From the NCBI RefSeq assembly GCF_023897065.1, contig NZ_JAMHIV010000005.1, forward strand, positions 62,001 through 126,000: DNA of 64,000 bases, given 5' to 3'. Each line of letters opens with the position of its first letter. Position 1 is the stretch's first letter. The position numbers and the translations under genes were made by a program. Source of the DNA: Crossiella sp. SN42. Its GTDB lineage: Bacteria > Actinomycetota > Actinomycetes > Mycobacteriales > Pseudonocardiaceae. Below the pieces are notes generated by a model. That model was given only the letters and a program-made list of their open reading frames with translations, searched no databases and was not told the origin of the DNA. This document shows, piece by piece, positions 37,961 through 46,490 of the stretch.

Positions 37961-39568
37961 TCACATTCGGAAAACGCCGTAGCCCGTGGGCTCGATCGGC
38001 GCGTTGGCGGCGGCGGAGAGGGCGAGTCCGAGCACGGTGCGGGTGTCGGCGGGGTCGATCACGCCGTCGTCCCACAGCCGGGCGGTGGAGTAGTACGGGT
38101 GGCCCTGGTCCTCGTACTGGGCCCGGATCGGGTCCTTGAACGCCTGCTCGTCCTCGGCGGACCAGTCCTGACCCTTGGCCTCGAACTGGTCCCGGCGCAC
38201 GGCGGCCAGCACCGAGGCGGCCTGTTCGCCGCCCATCACCGAGATCCGCGCGTTCGGCCACATCCAGAGGAACCGCGGCGAGTAGGCCCGGCCGCACATC
38301 GAGTAGTTGCCCGCGCCGAAGGAGCCACCGATGATCATGGTGAACTTGGGCACCCGCGCGCAGGCCACCGCGGTGACCATCTTCGCGCCGTGTTTGGCGA
38401 TGCCGCCCGCCTCGTACTCGCGGCCGACCATGAACCCGGAGATGTTCTGCAGGAACACCAGCGGGGTCTGTCGCTGGTCGCAGAGCTGGATGAAGTGCGC
38501 GCCCTTGATCGCGGACTCGCCGAAGAGGATGCCGTTGTTGGCCACGATCCCGACCGGGTGGCCGTGGATGCGGGCGAACCCGGTGACCAGGGTCTGCCCG
38601 TACTCGCGCTTGAACTCGTGGAACTTGCTGCCGTCCACGATCCGCGCGATCACCTCGCGCACGTCGTAGGGGGTGCGGCTGTCCACCGGCACCACGCCGT
38701 AGAGCTCGGCGGGGTCAGCGAGGGGCTCCTCGCTCGGCTCGATCCGCCACGGCTGGGGCTGGCGCGGGCCGAGGGTGTCCACAATGGACCGGACGATCTG
38801 CAGCGCGTGCGCGTCGTCCTCGGCCAGGTGGTCGGTGACGCCGGAGGTGCGCGAATGCAGCTCGCCGCCGCCCAGTTCCTCGGCGGTGACCACCTCGCCG
38901 GTGGCCGCCTTCACCAGCGGCGGGCCACCGAGGAAGATCGTGCCCTGGTTGCGCACGATCACCGCTTCATCGCTCATCGCCGGGACGTAGGCCCCGCCGG
39001 CGGTGCAGGAGCCGAGCACCGCGGCGATCTGCGGGATGCCCCGGCCGGACATGGTGGCCTGGTTGTAGAAGATCCGGCCGAAGTGCTCGCGGTCGGGGAA
39101 CACCTCGTCCTGGCGGGGCAGGAACGCGCCGCCGGAGTCGACCAGGTACACGCAGGGCAGGTTGTTGTGCAGCGCCACTTCCTGGGCGCGCAGGTGCTTC
39201 TTGACCGTCATCGGGTAGTAGGTGCCGCCCTTGACGGTGGCGTCGTTGGCCACGATCACGCACTCGCGCCCGGAGATCCGGCCGACACCGGTGATGATGC
39301 CCGCGGCCGGGGCCTCGCCGTCGTACATGCCGTGCGCGGCCAGCGGGGACAGCTCCAGGAACGGCGAGCCGGGGTCGACCAGCGAGTCGACGCGGTCGCG
39401 CGGCAGCAGCTTGCCGCGTTCGACGTGCCGCTGCCGGGCGCGCTCCGGGCCGCCCTTGCGCGCCTGGGCCAGCTGGTCGCGCAGGTCGGCGGACAGCGCG
39501 GTGTGCTCCTCGACGGCGCGCTTGAAACTCTCCGCGGTCGGATCTGCGGCGCTGCGCAGGACGTCCAT
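37961..39568 (-). CDS. accD1: Acyl-CoA carboxyltransferase beta subunit (methylcrotonyl-CoA type)
   Basis: 535 residues of the crotonase-like carboxyltransferase family. The segments [37 protein letters not shown] and [15 protein letters not shown] are typical of methylcrotonyl-CoA carboxylase beta chains, more than propionyl-CoA ones. First gene of the operon; 12 bp separate it from the alpha subunit gene. The ATG has GAGGAG about 10 nt upstream. The promoter region holds two palindromes that are probably bound by the divergent TetR protein. Confidence 0.92.
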   Translation of the reverse strand: MDVLRSAADPTAESFKRAVEEHTALSADLRDQLAQARKGGPERARQRHVERGKLLPRDRVDSLVDPGSPFLELSPLAAHGMYDGEAPAAGIITGVGRISGRECVIVANDATVKGGTYYPMTVKKHLRAQEVALHNNLPCVYLVDSGGAFLPRQDEVFPDREHFGRIFYNQATMSGRGIPQIAAVLGSCTAGGAYVPAMSDEAVIVRNQGTIFLGGPPLVKAATGEVVTAEELGGGELHSRTSGVTDHLAEDDAHALQIVRSIVDTLGPRQPQPWRIEPSEEPLADPAELYGVVPVDSRTPYDVREVIARIVDGSKFHEFKREYGQTLVTGFARIHGHPVGIVANNGILFGESAIKGAHFIQLCDQRQTPLVFLQNISGFMVGREYEAGGIAKHGAKMVTAVACARVPKFTMIIGGSFGAGNYSMCGRAYSPRFLWMWPNARISVMGGEQAASVLAAVRRDQFEAKGQDWSAEDEQAFKDPIRAQYEDQGHPYYSTARLWDDGVIDPADTRTVLGLALSAAANAPIEPTGYGVFRM

Positions 39569-39591
39569 GTGCCGGACTCTCCTCGTTGAAA

Positions 39592-39607
39592 GTTAACGGC
39601 CGTTAAC
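39592..39607. promoter_or_regulatory. TetR operator 1 (perfect 16-bp palindrome)
   Basis: GTTAACGGCCGTTAAC is a perfect palindrome between accD1 and the TetR gene. A second near-copy lies 31 bp away (centre to centre). Confidence 0.65.
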
Positions 39608-39622
39608 ACGGTCTCCCACGAT

Positions 39623-39638
39623 GTTAACGCTCGCTAAC
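39623..39638. promoter_or_regulatory. TetR operator 2 (imperfect copy)
   Basis: GTTAACGCTCGCTAAC; one half-site matches operator 1 and the other differs at one base. Three helical turns from operator 1, so dimers could bind the same face. It ends just before the -10 of the TetR gene, so autoregulation is likely. Confidence 0.6.
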
Positions 39639-39647
39639 CTTCGGCGC

Positions 39648-39653
39648 TAGTAT
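39648..39653 (+). promoter_or_regulatory. -10 hexamer, likely leaderless (TetR gene)
   Basis: TAGTAT lies 7 nt before the ATG at 39661; no Shine-Dalgarno sequence. It is adjacent to operator 2. Confidence 0.5.
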
Positions 39654-39660
39654 CACCCCT

Positions 39661-40263
39661 ATGACGTCGAGCGCAGCCACCCGGCAGAGTGGGCCGACCC
39701 GTCGCGAACAACTGCTGGCCGCGGCGGCCGAGCTCTTCGCCCGGCACGGCTTCCACGGCGTCGGCATCGACGACATCGGCTCCGCGGTGGGCATCAGCGG
39801 CCCCGGCGTCTACCGGCATTTCCGCAGCAAGGACGCCATGCTCGGGGAGATGCTGGTGGACATCAGCCAGAAGCTCCTGGATGGCGGCGGGGCCAGGGTG
39901 GCCGCCGCGCCGGACCCGGAGTCCGCGCTCAACGCCCTGATCGGCTGGCAGCTGGACTTCGCGCTGGACAACCGCGCGCTGATCACCGTGCACGAGCGCA
40001 ACCTGGGCAACCTGGCCGAGGCCGACCGCCGCCAGGTCCGCGCCCTGCAACGCCGCTACGTCGAGGTCTGGGTGCGGGTGATCGTGCAGGCGGTGCCCGG
40101 CCTGGACGACGAACCGGCCGCCCGCGCCGCCGCGCACGCGGTCTTCGGCTTGCTCAACTCCACCCCGCACAGCGCACACCTGGACCGCGCCGCGATGGCC
40201 GGCCTGCTGCACCGAATGGCGCTGGCCGCGCTCACCACCCCGGGCACGTTGTCCGGGAAGTGA
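39661..40263 (+). CDS. TetR-family regulator, probably of branched-chain acyl-CoA catabolism
   Basis: 200 residues. N-terminal HTH (LLAAAAELFARHGFHGVGIDDIGSAVGISGPGVYRHFRSKDAMLG) and a ligand-binding C-domain. It is divergent from accD1 with two operators between; such pairs (for example BkaR in mycobacteria) repress branched-chain amino-acid catabolic genes and release on a CoA ester. The role is inferred from position. Confidence 0.88.
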   Translation: MTSSAATRQSGPTRREQLLAAAAELFARHGFHGVGIDDIGSAVGISGPGVYRHFRSKDAMLGEMLVDISQKLLDGGGARVAAAPDPESALNALIGWQLDFALDNRALITVHERNLGNLAEADRRQVRALQRRYVEVWVRVIVQAVPGLDDEPAARAAAHAVFGLLNSTPHSAHLDRAAMAGLLHRMALAALTTPGTLSGK

Positions 40264-40306
40264 GCGGGATCGCTTTTCCCACTGTAACGCGAGCTGTCCG
40301 AAATAA

Positions 40307-40321
40307 GAACAAACGTTGTTC
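40307..40321. promoter_or_regulatory. Inverted repeat upstream of the transglutaminase gene
   Basis: GAACAA-ACG-TTGTTC, a 6-bp inverted repeat with a 3-nt centre in the 139-bp gap. It may be an operator. A nearby hairpin ACCGCA-TGAG-TGCGGT (40341-40356) may be a weak terminator for the TetR gene. Confidence 0.35.
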
Positions 40322-40365
40322 CCTGCTCCATTCGGGAAAAACCGCATGAGTGCGGTCACAACTGT

Positions 40366-40395
40366 TTGACCGCAATCGTTGCGAATTCCTAGCTT
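40366..40395 (+). promoter_or_regulatory. Promoter of the transglutaminase gene
   Basis: TTGACC (40366-40371), an 18-nt spacer and TAGCTT (40390-40395). The -10 ends 7 nt before GTG 40403, which gives a leaderless transcript. One of the clearest promoters in the window. Confidence 0.6.
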
Positions 40396-40402
40396 TCGAG
40401 CC

Positions 40403-41200
40403 GTGAGAAATTCCGTGCTGGTCCGCACCCTGACCGCCGCCGCGCTCGGTCTGGGTCTGCTCATCCCGGGTACGGCCGCCGCCACCGCGGCGCCCGCCCC
40501 CACCGCCGCGGTCTCGATCGTCGGCCTGCCGATCGCCCCGCCACTCAAACCCGGCGTCGAGTCCAAGACCTGGAAGGTCGCCGACTACATCAAGGCGTGG
40601 GAGACCTTCCACGGCCGCCCGATGACCGCCGACGAGCGCGCCAACCTGGCCCGCGGCTGCATCGGCGTCACCGTGGTCAACCTGGAGCGCGCCGACGTCG
40701 GCAACCCGCCGCTCGGCCTGTCCTTCGGCACCTTCGGCAAGGCCCGCGAGGTGCAGGCCGCGCTCAACGAGATCATCAAGTCCCGGCCCAGCGCCGCCCA
40801 GTACGCCGCCGCCGTGCGCGCCCACCCGCTGCTGAGCAAGCTGGAGAACGTGCAGCGCGCCCTCCCCCGCGACCTGGACACCGGCGAGCTGACCGCGGCC
40901 ATCTTCTCCAAGCGGTTCTACTCGAAGCAGCACCCGGACTGGACCGATGAGTTCGCCGCGAAGATGTACCGGCCGAATGCGCGCGGCCAGGTGGACATGA
41001 ACTCCTACCGTTATGCCGCCCGCCCCGGTTATGTCAACTTCGACTACGGCTGGTACGACGAGAACACCAAGAACTGGTGGCACGCGAACCACGCCGAACC
41101 GGGCATGAAGGTATTCCAGAGCACTTTCGACTACTATTCGCGGGACCTGTTGGACTTCGACCGCCAGGTGTTCACCGTGGCATTCGCGAAGAAGGTCTGA
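40403..41200 (+). CDS. Compact secreted microbial transglutaminase (protein-glutamine gamma-glutamyltransferase)
   Basis: 265 residues. Signal peptide (RNSVLVRTLTAAALGLGLL, to about 30) and a short pro-region. It aligns with Streptomyces mobaraensis transglutaminase at the triad: Cys86 (RGCIGVTVVN; Cys64 there), Asp214 (VNFDYGW; Asp255) and His227 (WWHANH; His274), ending DFDRQVFTVAF. Mature size about 235, against 331 in the Streptomyces enzyme, so a compact form. It would cross-link Gln and Lys side chains of proteins outside the cell. GTG 40403 is chosen for the promoter spacing. Overlaps the next gene. Confidence 0.85.
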   Translation: MRNSVLVRTLTAAALGLGLLIPGTAAATAAPAPTAAVSIVGLPIAPPLKPGVESKTWKVADYIKAWETFHGRPMTADERANLARGCIGVTVVNLERADVGNPPLGLSFGTFGKAREVQAALNEIIKSRPSAAQYAAAVRAHPLLSKLENVQRALPRDLDTGELTAAIFSKRFYSKQHPDWTDEFAAKMYRPNARGQVDMNSYRYAARPGYVNFDYGWYDENTKNWWHANHAEPGMKVFQSTFDYYSRDLLDFDRQVFTVAFAKKV

Positions 41201-41460
41201 TGAACCTCGCCGACCAGGCTGGGAAAACCGTCCGCCTCCGCGGCACCGCGGGCAACGCGCACGCGGGCGCGGTTCTCCTCCGCGACGGAGAACCGCCGGT
41301 GTACGTGGCCGGGCTGTCCAATTGGGGCGCCGCCGCCGGGCTGACCGTGGAGGTGACCGGGGTGGTGACCATCGTGCCCGGCCCCGGCAACACGGACCGG
41401 CACGGGCTGATCGGCGACGTGGTCCAGCTCCGCGAGGCGGACTGGCACCCGGTCCGCTGA
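41200..41460 (+). CDS. Small OB-fold-like protein coupled to the transglutaminase gene
   Basis: 86 residues, no signal peptide. The sequence GKTVRLRGTAGNAHAGAVLLR, then VYVAGLSNWG and LTVEVTGVVTI, reads as five beta strands, like a small OB fold. ATG overlaps the transglutaminase stop by 1 base (TGATG), so translation is coupled. No family is recognised. Being cytoplasmic and coupled, it might hold the transglutaminase inactive before export, but this is a guess. Confidence 0.65.
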   Translation: MNLADQAGKTVRLRGTAGNAHAGAVLLRDGEPPVYVAGLSNWGAAAGLTVEVTGVVTIVPGPGNTDRHGLIGDVVQLREADWHPVR

Positions 41461-41465
41461 CCGGG

Positions 41466-41506
41466 GGTGGGGCGGGCGGCGCGCATCGGGCGCTGCCCGC
41501 CCCACC
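41466..41506. terminator. Bidirectional hairpin terminator
   Basis: A 17-bp stem (41466-41482 with 41490-41506) with one mismatch, between the small OB-like gene and the convergent GH16 gene. Confidence 0.75.
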
Positions 41507-41516
41507 ATGGCGCGGG

Positions 41517-43385
41517 TCAACGTCGTTGTTCCACCCGCACCCAGTCCACCTCGGTCTTGATCTCGCTGGTGCGCACCCGGTCCACACTGGACTGCGGCAG
41601 CCCCCAGTACGGCTGGGTCACCTTGTTGTGCCCGGCGGGATAGGCCCCGCCGAGCGCGAAGTTCAGGATCACGTACTGGTTCTTGTCGAAGACCCACTGC
41701 CCGCGCAGCGACTCCACGTGGTCCCTGGTGATCCGGTGGTACTCCCGGCCGTCCAGGGAGAACGCGATGTGCTGCGGGGTCCACTCGGCCGAGTAGACGT
41801 GCCACTGGTCCGCGCTGCCACCAGCCGGGAAGTACTCGGTCTTGCCGATGTTGCCGTCGGCGGAGTAGCCGGGGCCGTGCATCGCCGCGCTGACCCAGTT
41901 GCCGTAGCCGATGTTCTCCAGGATGTCGGTCTCCCCGCTGGCGGGCCAGCCCACGTTGGGATCGTCCACATCGCTGCCCAGCAACCAGAACGCCGGCCAG
42001 TAGCCGTCACCCACCGGCATCTTCACCCTGGCGCTGATCCGGCCGTAGGTGAAGTCGTGCTTGGTATTGGTGTCGATCCGGCCGGAGGTGAAGTCGAACT
42101 TGCCGCCGTCGGGCGTGGTGAACCCCGGCTGCCAGCGCGCGGTCAGCTCCAGGGAACCGTTGCGCACACTGATGTTCTCCGGCGAGTCGACGTAGGCCTG
42201 GGCCTCGCCGTTGACCGGGTTGAAGGTCGCCCCGGTGCGCTGCACCCGCCACCGGTTCCGGTCCAGCGCCGCGCCGGTGAAGTCGTCGAAGAACGTGGTC
42301 TGGTACGTGCCACCGGGGCTGGGCGGCGCGTCCGGGTAGCGGGCCGCGGCACTGCCGCCGGTGCCCCAGACCTGGAACTCGTAGAGCGAGTAGCCGAACT
42401 GCGCGGTGTGCGGCGCGGGGTTGTAGAAGGACCGCCGCTCGATGCCGCGCATCCGGATGTAGCGGGCGTCGGCGCCCAGGTTCACCCGGTCGATCCGGCC
42501 GACCGCCTCACCGGGCGGCTTCACATCGGCCCGCCGCGCGGCCACCTCACTGGCCGAGGGCCGGTAGACCTGCCGCCAGTTCCGGTTGTCCGCGGAGACT
42601 TCGAGGGCGTAGTCCACCGCGTAGGCGGCCTGCCAGTACAGCTCGACCCGGTTGATCCGCGCGGTCGCGCCCAGGTCCACGCCGAGCCAGCGGTTGGCGT
42701 TCCAGTCGCTGGACCAGCGGGTGGCGTCATCCCGCAGGTTCTCCGGGTAGCCGCCGTCCACCGCGAAGGCGGGCGAGTTCCCGGCGTGCTGGTAGTAGTC
42801 GCCGAAGACCAGGTGGTGCAGCGCCAGGTTCCGCTCGGTGGCGCTTGCCGGTGCGGGCACGCCGCCCTTGACCACCACCGAGAACAGCGAGTAGCCGTAC
42901 GGGGTCGCGCGTTCGATGCCGCGCAGCCGCAGGTGCCGGCCGACCACCTCGCGCGGGTAGGTGTGCACGTTCGTGGTGCCGCCGGTGCCCGCGTTCTCGG
43001 TGTAGAAGGGCCGCCAGTCACTGCCGTTGCCGGAGACCTCCAGCGCGTAGCGGCGGCCGAAGGCGGCCTCCCACACCAGTTGCACCTGGCTGATGCGGAT
43101 GCTGGTGCCCAGGTCGATGCGCAGCCAGGCGTCGTCGGCGGGGTTGCTGGCCCAGCGGGTGCCGGGGTTGTTGTCGATGGCCTTGCCCGGCGCGAAGTCC
43201 GGGTTCTCCGAACCGGAAGCGGTGGCCGCGGCGGGGTTGACCGCCAGTGCCGCCGCGGCCCAGTCCTGGTCCCAGCCGGGTTCGGGCGCGGCCTGCGCCG
43301 CGGGGATGAGGGCGGTGCCGAACAGGGCGGCGACCAGTGGGGCGATGAGCAGTCGTCGCGCCAGGGAACGGTGTTGTGCGCGCAT
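41517..43385 (-). CDS. Secreted GH16-family glycoside hydrolase with two F5/8 type C (CBM32-like) domains
   Basis: 622 residues. Signal peptide to about 32. Two discoidin-like carbohydrate-binding domains (about 45-175 and 185-345; DDAWLRIDLG and NRWLGVDLG). The C-terminal GH16 domain (about 360-620) has Glu485, Asp487 and Glu490 (GETDILENIG), the catalytic signature E-x-D-x-x-E. Likely cleaves beta-1,3-glucan or a related polysaccharide. ATG at 43385 has GAGGTGG upstream. A palindromic operator lies 45 bp upstream. Confidence 0.92.
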   Translation of the reverse strand: MRAQHRSLARRLLIAPLVAALFGTALIPAAQAAPEPGWDQDWAAAALAVNPAAATASGSENPDFAPGKAIDNNPGTRWASNPADDAWLRIDLGTSIRISQVQLVWEAAFGRRYALEVSGNGSDWRPFYTENAGTGGTTNVHTYPREVVGRHLRLRGIERATPYGYSLFSVVVKGGVPAPASATERNLALHHLVFGDYYQHAGNSPAFAVDGGYPENLRDDATRWSSDWNANRWLGVDLGATARINRVELYWQAAYAVDYALEVSADNRNWRQVYRPSASEVAARRADVKPPGEAVGRIDRVNLGADARYIRMRGIERRSFYNPAPHTAQFGYSLYEFQVWGTGGSAAARYPDAPPSPGGTYQTTFFDDFTGAALDRNRWRVQRTGATFNPVNGEAQAYVDSPENISVRNGSLELTARWQPGFTTPDGGKFDFTSGRIDTNTKHDFTYGRISARVKMPVGDGYWPAFWLLGSDVDDPNVGWPASGETDILENIGYGNWVSAAMHGPGYSADGNIGKTEYFPAGGSADQWHVYSAEWTPQHIAFSLDGREYHRITRDHVESLRGQWVFDKNQYVILNFALGGAYPAGHNKVTQPYWGLPQSSVDRVRTSEIKTEVDWVRVEQRR

Positions 43386-43429
43386 GGCGCCACCTCGCAA
43401 CTTCAGGGAGGGCTGTCAGCTGGCGGCGT

Positions 43430-43441
43430 GAGAGCGCTCTC
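43430..43441. promoter_or_regulatory. LacI-type palindromic operator upstream of GH16
   Basis: GAGAGCGCTCTC, a perfect 12-bp palindrome with the central CGCTC-type core of LacI-family operators (as in CebR boxes). A second copy, AGAGAGCGCTCTCT, is at 43962. Confidence 0.6.
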
Positions 43442-43959
43442 TCCGATGTCAGACTAGAACGATTTACCTGGCTGTCAATCGCCCGTCCCGACCCAGCGCG
43501 CGATACACGCTTGTGCCCTGGCCGCGCTGGCACCGCTGACCTCGTGCACGACTCACCGCCGCCCGCCCTGGCCGCGCCGCCAGCGGTCGCACCGCTCCGG
43601 GGCACCAAGCGGCCCGCACTCCCGGCAACTGGAAACCCTGCTGCGCGAGTTCCTGTGCCGAGGCCCCGGCCATCCGGATCACCGGCACCGCGGAGGCCGC
43701 AGGCCAGGAACCACACCGCGGAAGCTCAGCTCCAGGCCGCCGACGGTCGCGCGGGCTCGGTGCGCGTCGAGGTCGATGACCCGGCCATCACCAGCGGCCA
43801 GTCCGCCTGCCAGCCGAGGGCCGCGGTGCCGGACCAAGGAGGTCGACGACAACACGGACTTCACCCTGATCGAGTTTTTCCGCCCGCACTCGACCCGGCC
43901 GATCCTGGTCAGGGCAACGGGTCCGGCCTCGACGCCGAGGGCTGAACTCGGCCCGCTGA
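43442..43959. other. 518-bp region without a convincing gene
   Basis: No reading frame here has a credible start, ribosome binding site or family match. A plus-strand stretch around 43850-43935 (EVDDNTDFTLIEFFRP, PILVRATG) looks like a coding remnant. The region is bounded on both sides by the same LacI-type palindrome, so it may be what is left of a deleted regulator or hydrolase gene. Confidence 0.5.
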
Positions 43960-44874
43960 CTAGAGAGCGCTCTCTGCCAACCGGTGCCGACGCAGCGCCG
44001 CCAGCGCGACCTGCACCGCAGGCCGCCCCCGGCTGCCCTCGCGCAGCAGCACCACGATGTCCCGCCCCGCGTCCTCCGCGTCGATGCCCACCGTCACCAT
44101 CCCCGGCCCCCGGGCCAGGTCCGCGATCGCGGGCACGCAGGCCACCCCGTGCCCCGCCGTCACGAACGCCGCCAGCACCGCCACATCGCTGGTCCGGTGC
44201 AGGATGTCCGGGGTGAACCCGGCGCGGTGGCACAGCGCGGGCACCAACCTGCCGAAGTAGCTGCCCGCCTCCCCCGCGATCCAGCGTTCCCCGGCCAGCT
44301 CGGCGATCCGCACCACGCCGGAGCGCCTGGCCAGGCGGTGACCGGCGGGCAGGGCCAGCCGGACCGGGTCGCGGAACAGGACTTCGGTGTGGGTGCCGGG
44401 TTTCATGGTCAGCGGGGCGCTGTCGTAGGAGGAGACCACGGCCAGGTCGAGCCGGCCGGCGGGCACCGCGTCCTGGGCCTCCTCGGTGGTGACGTGCGCG
44501 GCTTCCACGCGCAGGCGCGGGTGCTCGGCGGCCAGGTCGGTGAGCACGCCGGGCAGCACGCCGGCGGCGATGGTCTGCACCGCGCCGATCCGGATCACGC
44601 CCGACGGGTCGCCCCTGACCCGCTCGGCGACCGTGCCCGCCTCCTCCAGCTCGTGCAGCACCCGCTCGGCGTGCCCGGCCAGCAGCAGACCGGCCTCGGT
44701 GAAACGCAGCGTGCGGCCCACCTTCTCGGTCAGCGCGACCCCGGCGGCCCGTTGCAGCGCGGCGAGCTGGTGGCTGGCCGCGGACCGGCTCAGGTGCAGC
44801 GCCTGCGCGGCCGCGGTCAGGGTGCCCCGGCGGCGCAGCTCGTGCAGCAGGCGCAGGGCGGGCAGGGACAGCAC
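43960..44874 (-). CDS. LysR-family transcriptional regulator
   Basis: 304 residues. N-terminal winged HTH (LRLLHELRRRGTLTAAAQAL, SRSAASHQLAALQRAAGVAL) and a periplasmic-binding-protein-like co-inducer domain. Divergent from the interrupted PLP-enzyme gene with 75 bp between, so it probably controls it. GTG 44874 has TATGGT 6 nt upstream and no ribosome binding site. The last codons overlap the second LacI-type palindrome. Confidence 0.9.
   Translation of the reverse strand: MLSLPALRLLHELRRRGTLTAAAQALHLSRSAASHQLAALQRAAGVALTEKVGRTLRFTEAGLLLAGHAERVLHELEEAGTVAERVRGDPSGVIRIGAVQTIAAGVLPGVLTDLAAEHPRLRVEAAHVTTEEAQDAVPAGRLDLAVVSSYDSAPLTMKPGTHTEVLFRDPVRLALPAGHRLARRSGVVRIAELAGERWIAGEAGSYFGRLVPALCHRAGFTPDILHRTSDVAVLAAFVTAGHGVACVPAIADLARGPGMVTVGIDAEDAGRDIVVLLREGSRGRPAVQVALAALRRHRLAESAL
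43962..43975. promoter_or_regulatory. Second LacI-type palindrome, within the 3' end of the LysR gene
   Basis: AGAGAGCGCTCTCT, a perfect 14-bp palindrome matching the GH16 operator core. Placed inside coding sequence, so it may be a leftover of a rearrangement. Confidence 0.5.
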
Positions 44875-44880
44875 CGGTGC

Positions 44881-44886
44881 ACCATA
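44881..44886 (-). promoter_or_regulatory. -10 hexamer, likely leaderless (LysR gene)
   Basis: TATGGT on the minus strand ends 6 nt before GTG 44874. Confidence 0.45.
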
Positions 44887-44917
44887 TCGAACACTATCCG
44901 GTCAATTGTTGAGCTTG

Positions 44918-44934
44918 TGTGCCACCGTGGCACA
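44918..44934. promoter_or_regulatory. LysR-type T-N11-A operator
   Basis: TGTGCCACCGTGGCACA, a perfect 8-bp inverted repeat with a single-base centre in the LysR/PLP-enzyme intergenic region. It holds the T-N11-A layout of LysR sites. Confidence 0.55.
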
Positions 44935-45601
44935 GGGTCTGCTGGACCCGTGACCCTCCCGTACGCCCCCGGCGCCATCCTCCACGACACCCGAGCCCAC
45001 CTGCGCAAACTCGACGAGGCCCGCCGCCACATCCGGCACCGCGTCGCCGAGGCGCTGCCCCTGCACAACGTCAGCGGCCTGGACCGCCGCATCAACCTGC
45101 CCGAGCTGGACACCTGGGTCCTGGACGACGAGTGGGCGGGCGCGCTCTACGCCGAACCCCTGCACGAGCTGGGCCTGGAACACCTGGGCGGCGAGTCCGG
45201 CCGGGACGACATCCTGGTCACCAACCGCCTCACCGCGGCCCTGTACGCGGCCATGCAGGTCACCGTCCGCCCCGGCTCCACCGTGCTCGGCGTCTCCCCC
45301 AGCCACAGCCATCCCGCGGTGGCCCGCGCGGTCCGCGACGCGGGCGGCCACCTGGTCGACACCACCGTGGCCGCGCTGGCGGAAACCCTTGCCGCGCAAC
45401 GGGATGTCTCGGTGGTCGCGCTCACCCGCCTCGCCGTCACCTACGACGCGCTGACCACCGAGGACCTGCACCAGGTGGTCGAGCTGGTGCACGCGCACGG
45501 CGCGCTGGTCGTGGTGGATGACGCGGGCGGCGCGCGGGTCGGCCCGGCCGTCCTCGGCCAGCCCCGCACCCTGGAACTCGGCGCGGACCTAGGGCGTGTC
45601 C

Positions 45602-46000
45602 TCAAAGCCAGAGTGTGAGGGTGGCCAGGTCGATCATGGCCTGGAACGAGGTGGCGGTCTTGTCATAGCGGGTGGCGATGGCACGAAAGCCTTTGAGCCG
45701 GTTGAAGCAGCGTTCGACGACGTTGCGGCGGCGGTAGGCGGTGCGGTCGAAGGACGGCGGGCGTCCGCCGGTGTGTCCGCGCCGTTGGCGGTTGGCCTGC
45801 TGGTCCCGGCGTTCCGGGATGCTGGCGGGAATGTTGCGTCGACGGAGGTGGGCGCGGATCGTGCGAGTGGAATAGCCCTTGTCGGCCAGCACCCGGCTCG
45901 GCCGTGTGGCTGGTCGGCCTGGTCCTGGCCTGCGGAAGCGGACTCCGGCCATGACCTGCTCGAAGATAGTGCAGTCGTTGACGTGGCCGCCGGTGAGCAC
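45602..46000 (-). CDS. IS5-family transposase, second frame
   Basis: 132 residues from GTG 46000; the frame is open up to about 46120 (AIGRSRGGPTTKIHLACDGHG). It carries the remaining DDE catalytic core (LADKGYSTRTIRAHL, RRNVVERCFNRLKGFRAIATR). The full protein is probably made by programmed frameshifting from the first frame. Confidence 0.85.
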   Translation of the reverse strand: MLTGGHVNDCTIFEQVMAGVRFRRPGPGRPATRPSRVLADKGYSTRTIRAHLRRRNIPASIPERRDQQANRQRRGHTGGRPPSFDRTAYRRRNVVERCFNRLKGFRAIATRYDKTATSFQAMIDLATLTLWL

Positions 46001-46082
46001 GATCGAGAGTGGTCGTCCGTGACCGTCGCAGGCCAGGTGGATCTTGGTGGTGGGTCCGCCGCGGGAACGCCCGATGGCATGA

Positions 46083-46490
46083 TCAGCTGGCTCGGTGTGC
46101 CCGCCGCAGAATCCGCCCGCCCCCTGTGTGTGACGCCGTCGCCGGCATGCGGCGGGCTCCGGCGGAGTGCTGGTGGGCGCGCACGATGCTGGAGTCGACC
46201 GAGACCTCCCGGTCCAGTTCGTCGATCGCCTCGGCGATCACCCGCACTTGGGTGACCAGGGTGGTCAGGGTGCCGTTGCGTGACCAGCGCCAGAACCGGT
46301 TGTAGATCGTCTTCCACGGCCCGTAGCGCTCGGGCAGGTCACGCCAGGAGATACCGGTCTTGGCCTTGAACAGCATCCCGTTGATGACCCGGCGGTCATC
46401 GACCCGAGGTCGTCCTCTGCTGCCCGAGGCGGGCAGCAGAGGCTCGATCGCGTGCCACTGCTCATCGGTCAGCTCATGCCTGCGCACCAC
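46083..46490 (-). CDS. IS5-family transposase, first frame
   Basis: 135 residues: DUF4096-like N-terminus (ELTDEQWHAIEPLLPAS, SWRDLPERYGPWKTIYNRFWRW) and the first catalytic aspartate region (VSVDSSIVRAHQHSAG). It runs into a G-run near 46115 where a +1 shift would enter the second frame. Confidence 0.85.
   Translation of the reverse strand: MVRRHELTDEQWHAIEPLLPASGSRGRPRVDDRRVINGMLFKAKTGISWRDLPERYGPWKTIYNRFWRWSRNGTLTTLVTQVRVIAEAIDELDREVSVDSSIVRAHQHSAGARRMPATASHTGGGRILRRAHRAS

Noticed and set aside
43776-44216. Plus-strand open frame between GH16 and LysR
   Set aside because: Its second half is antisense to the LysR gene and the first half has no start signal or family match; treated as remnant.
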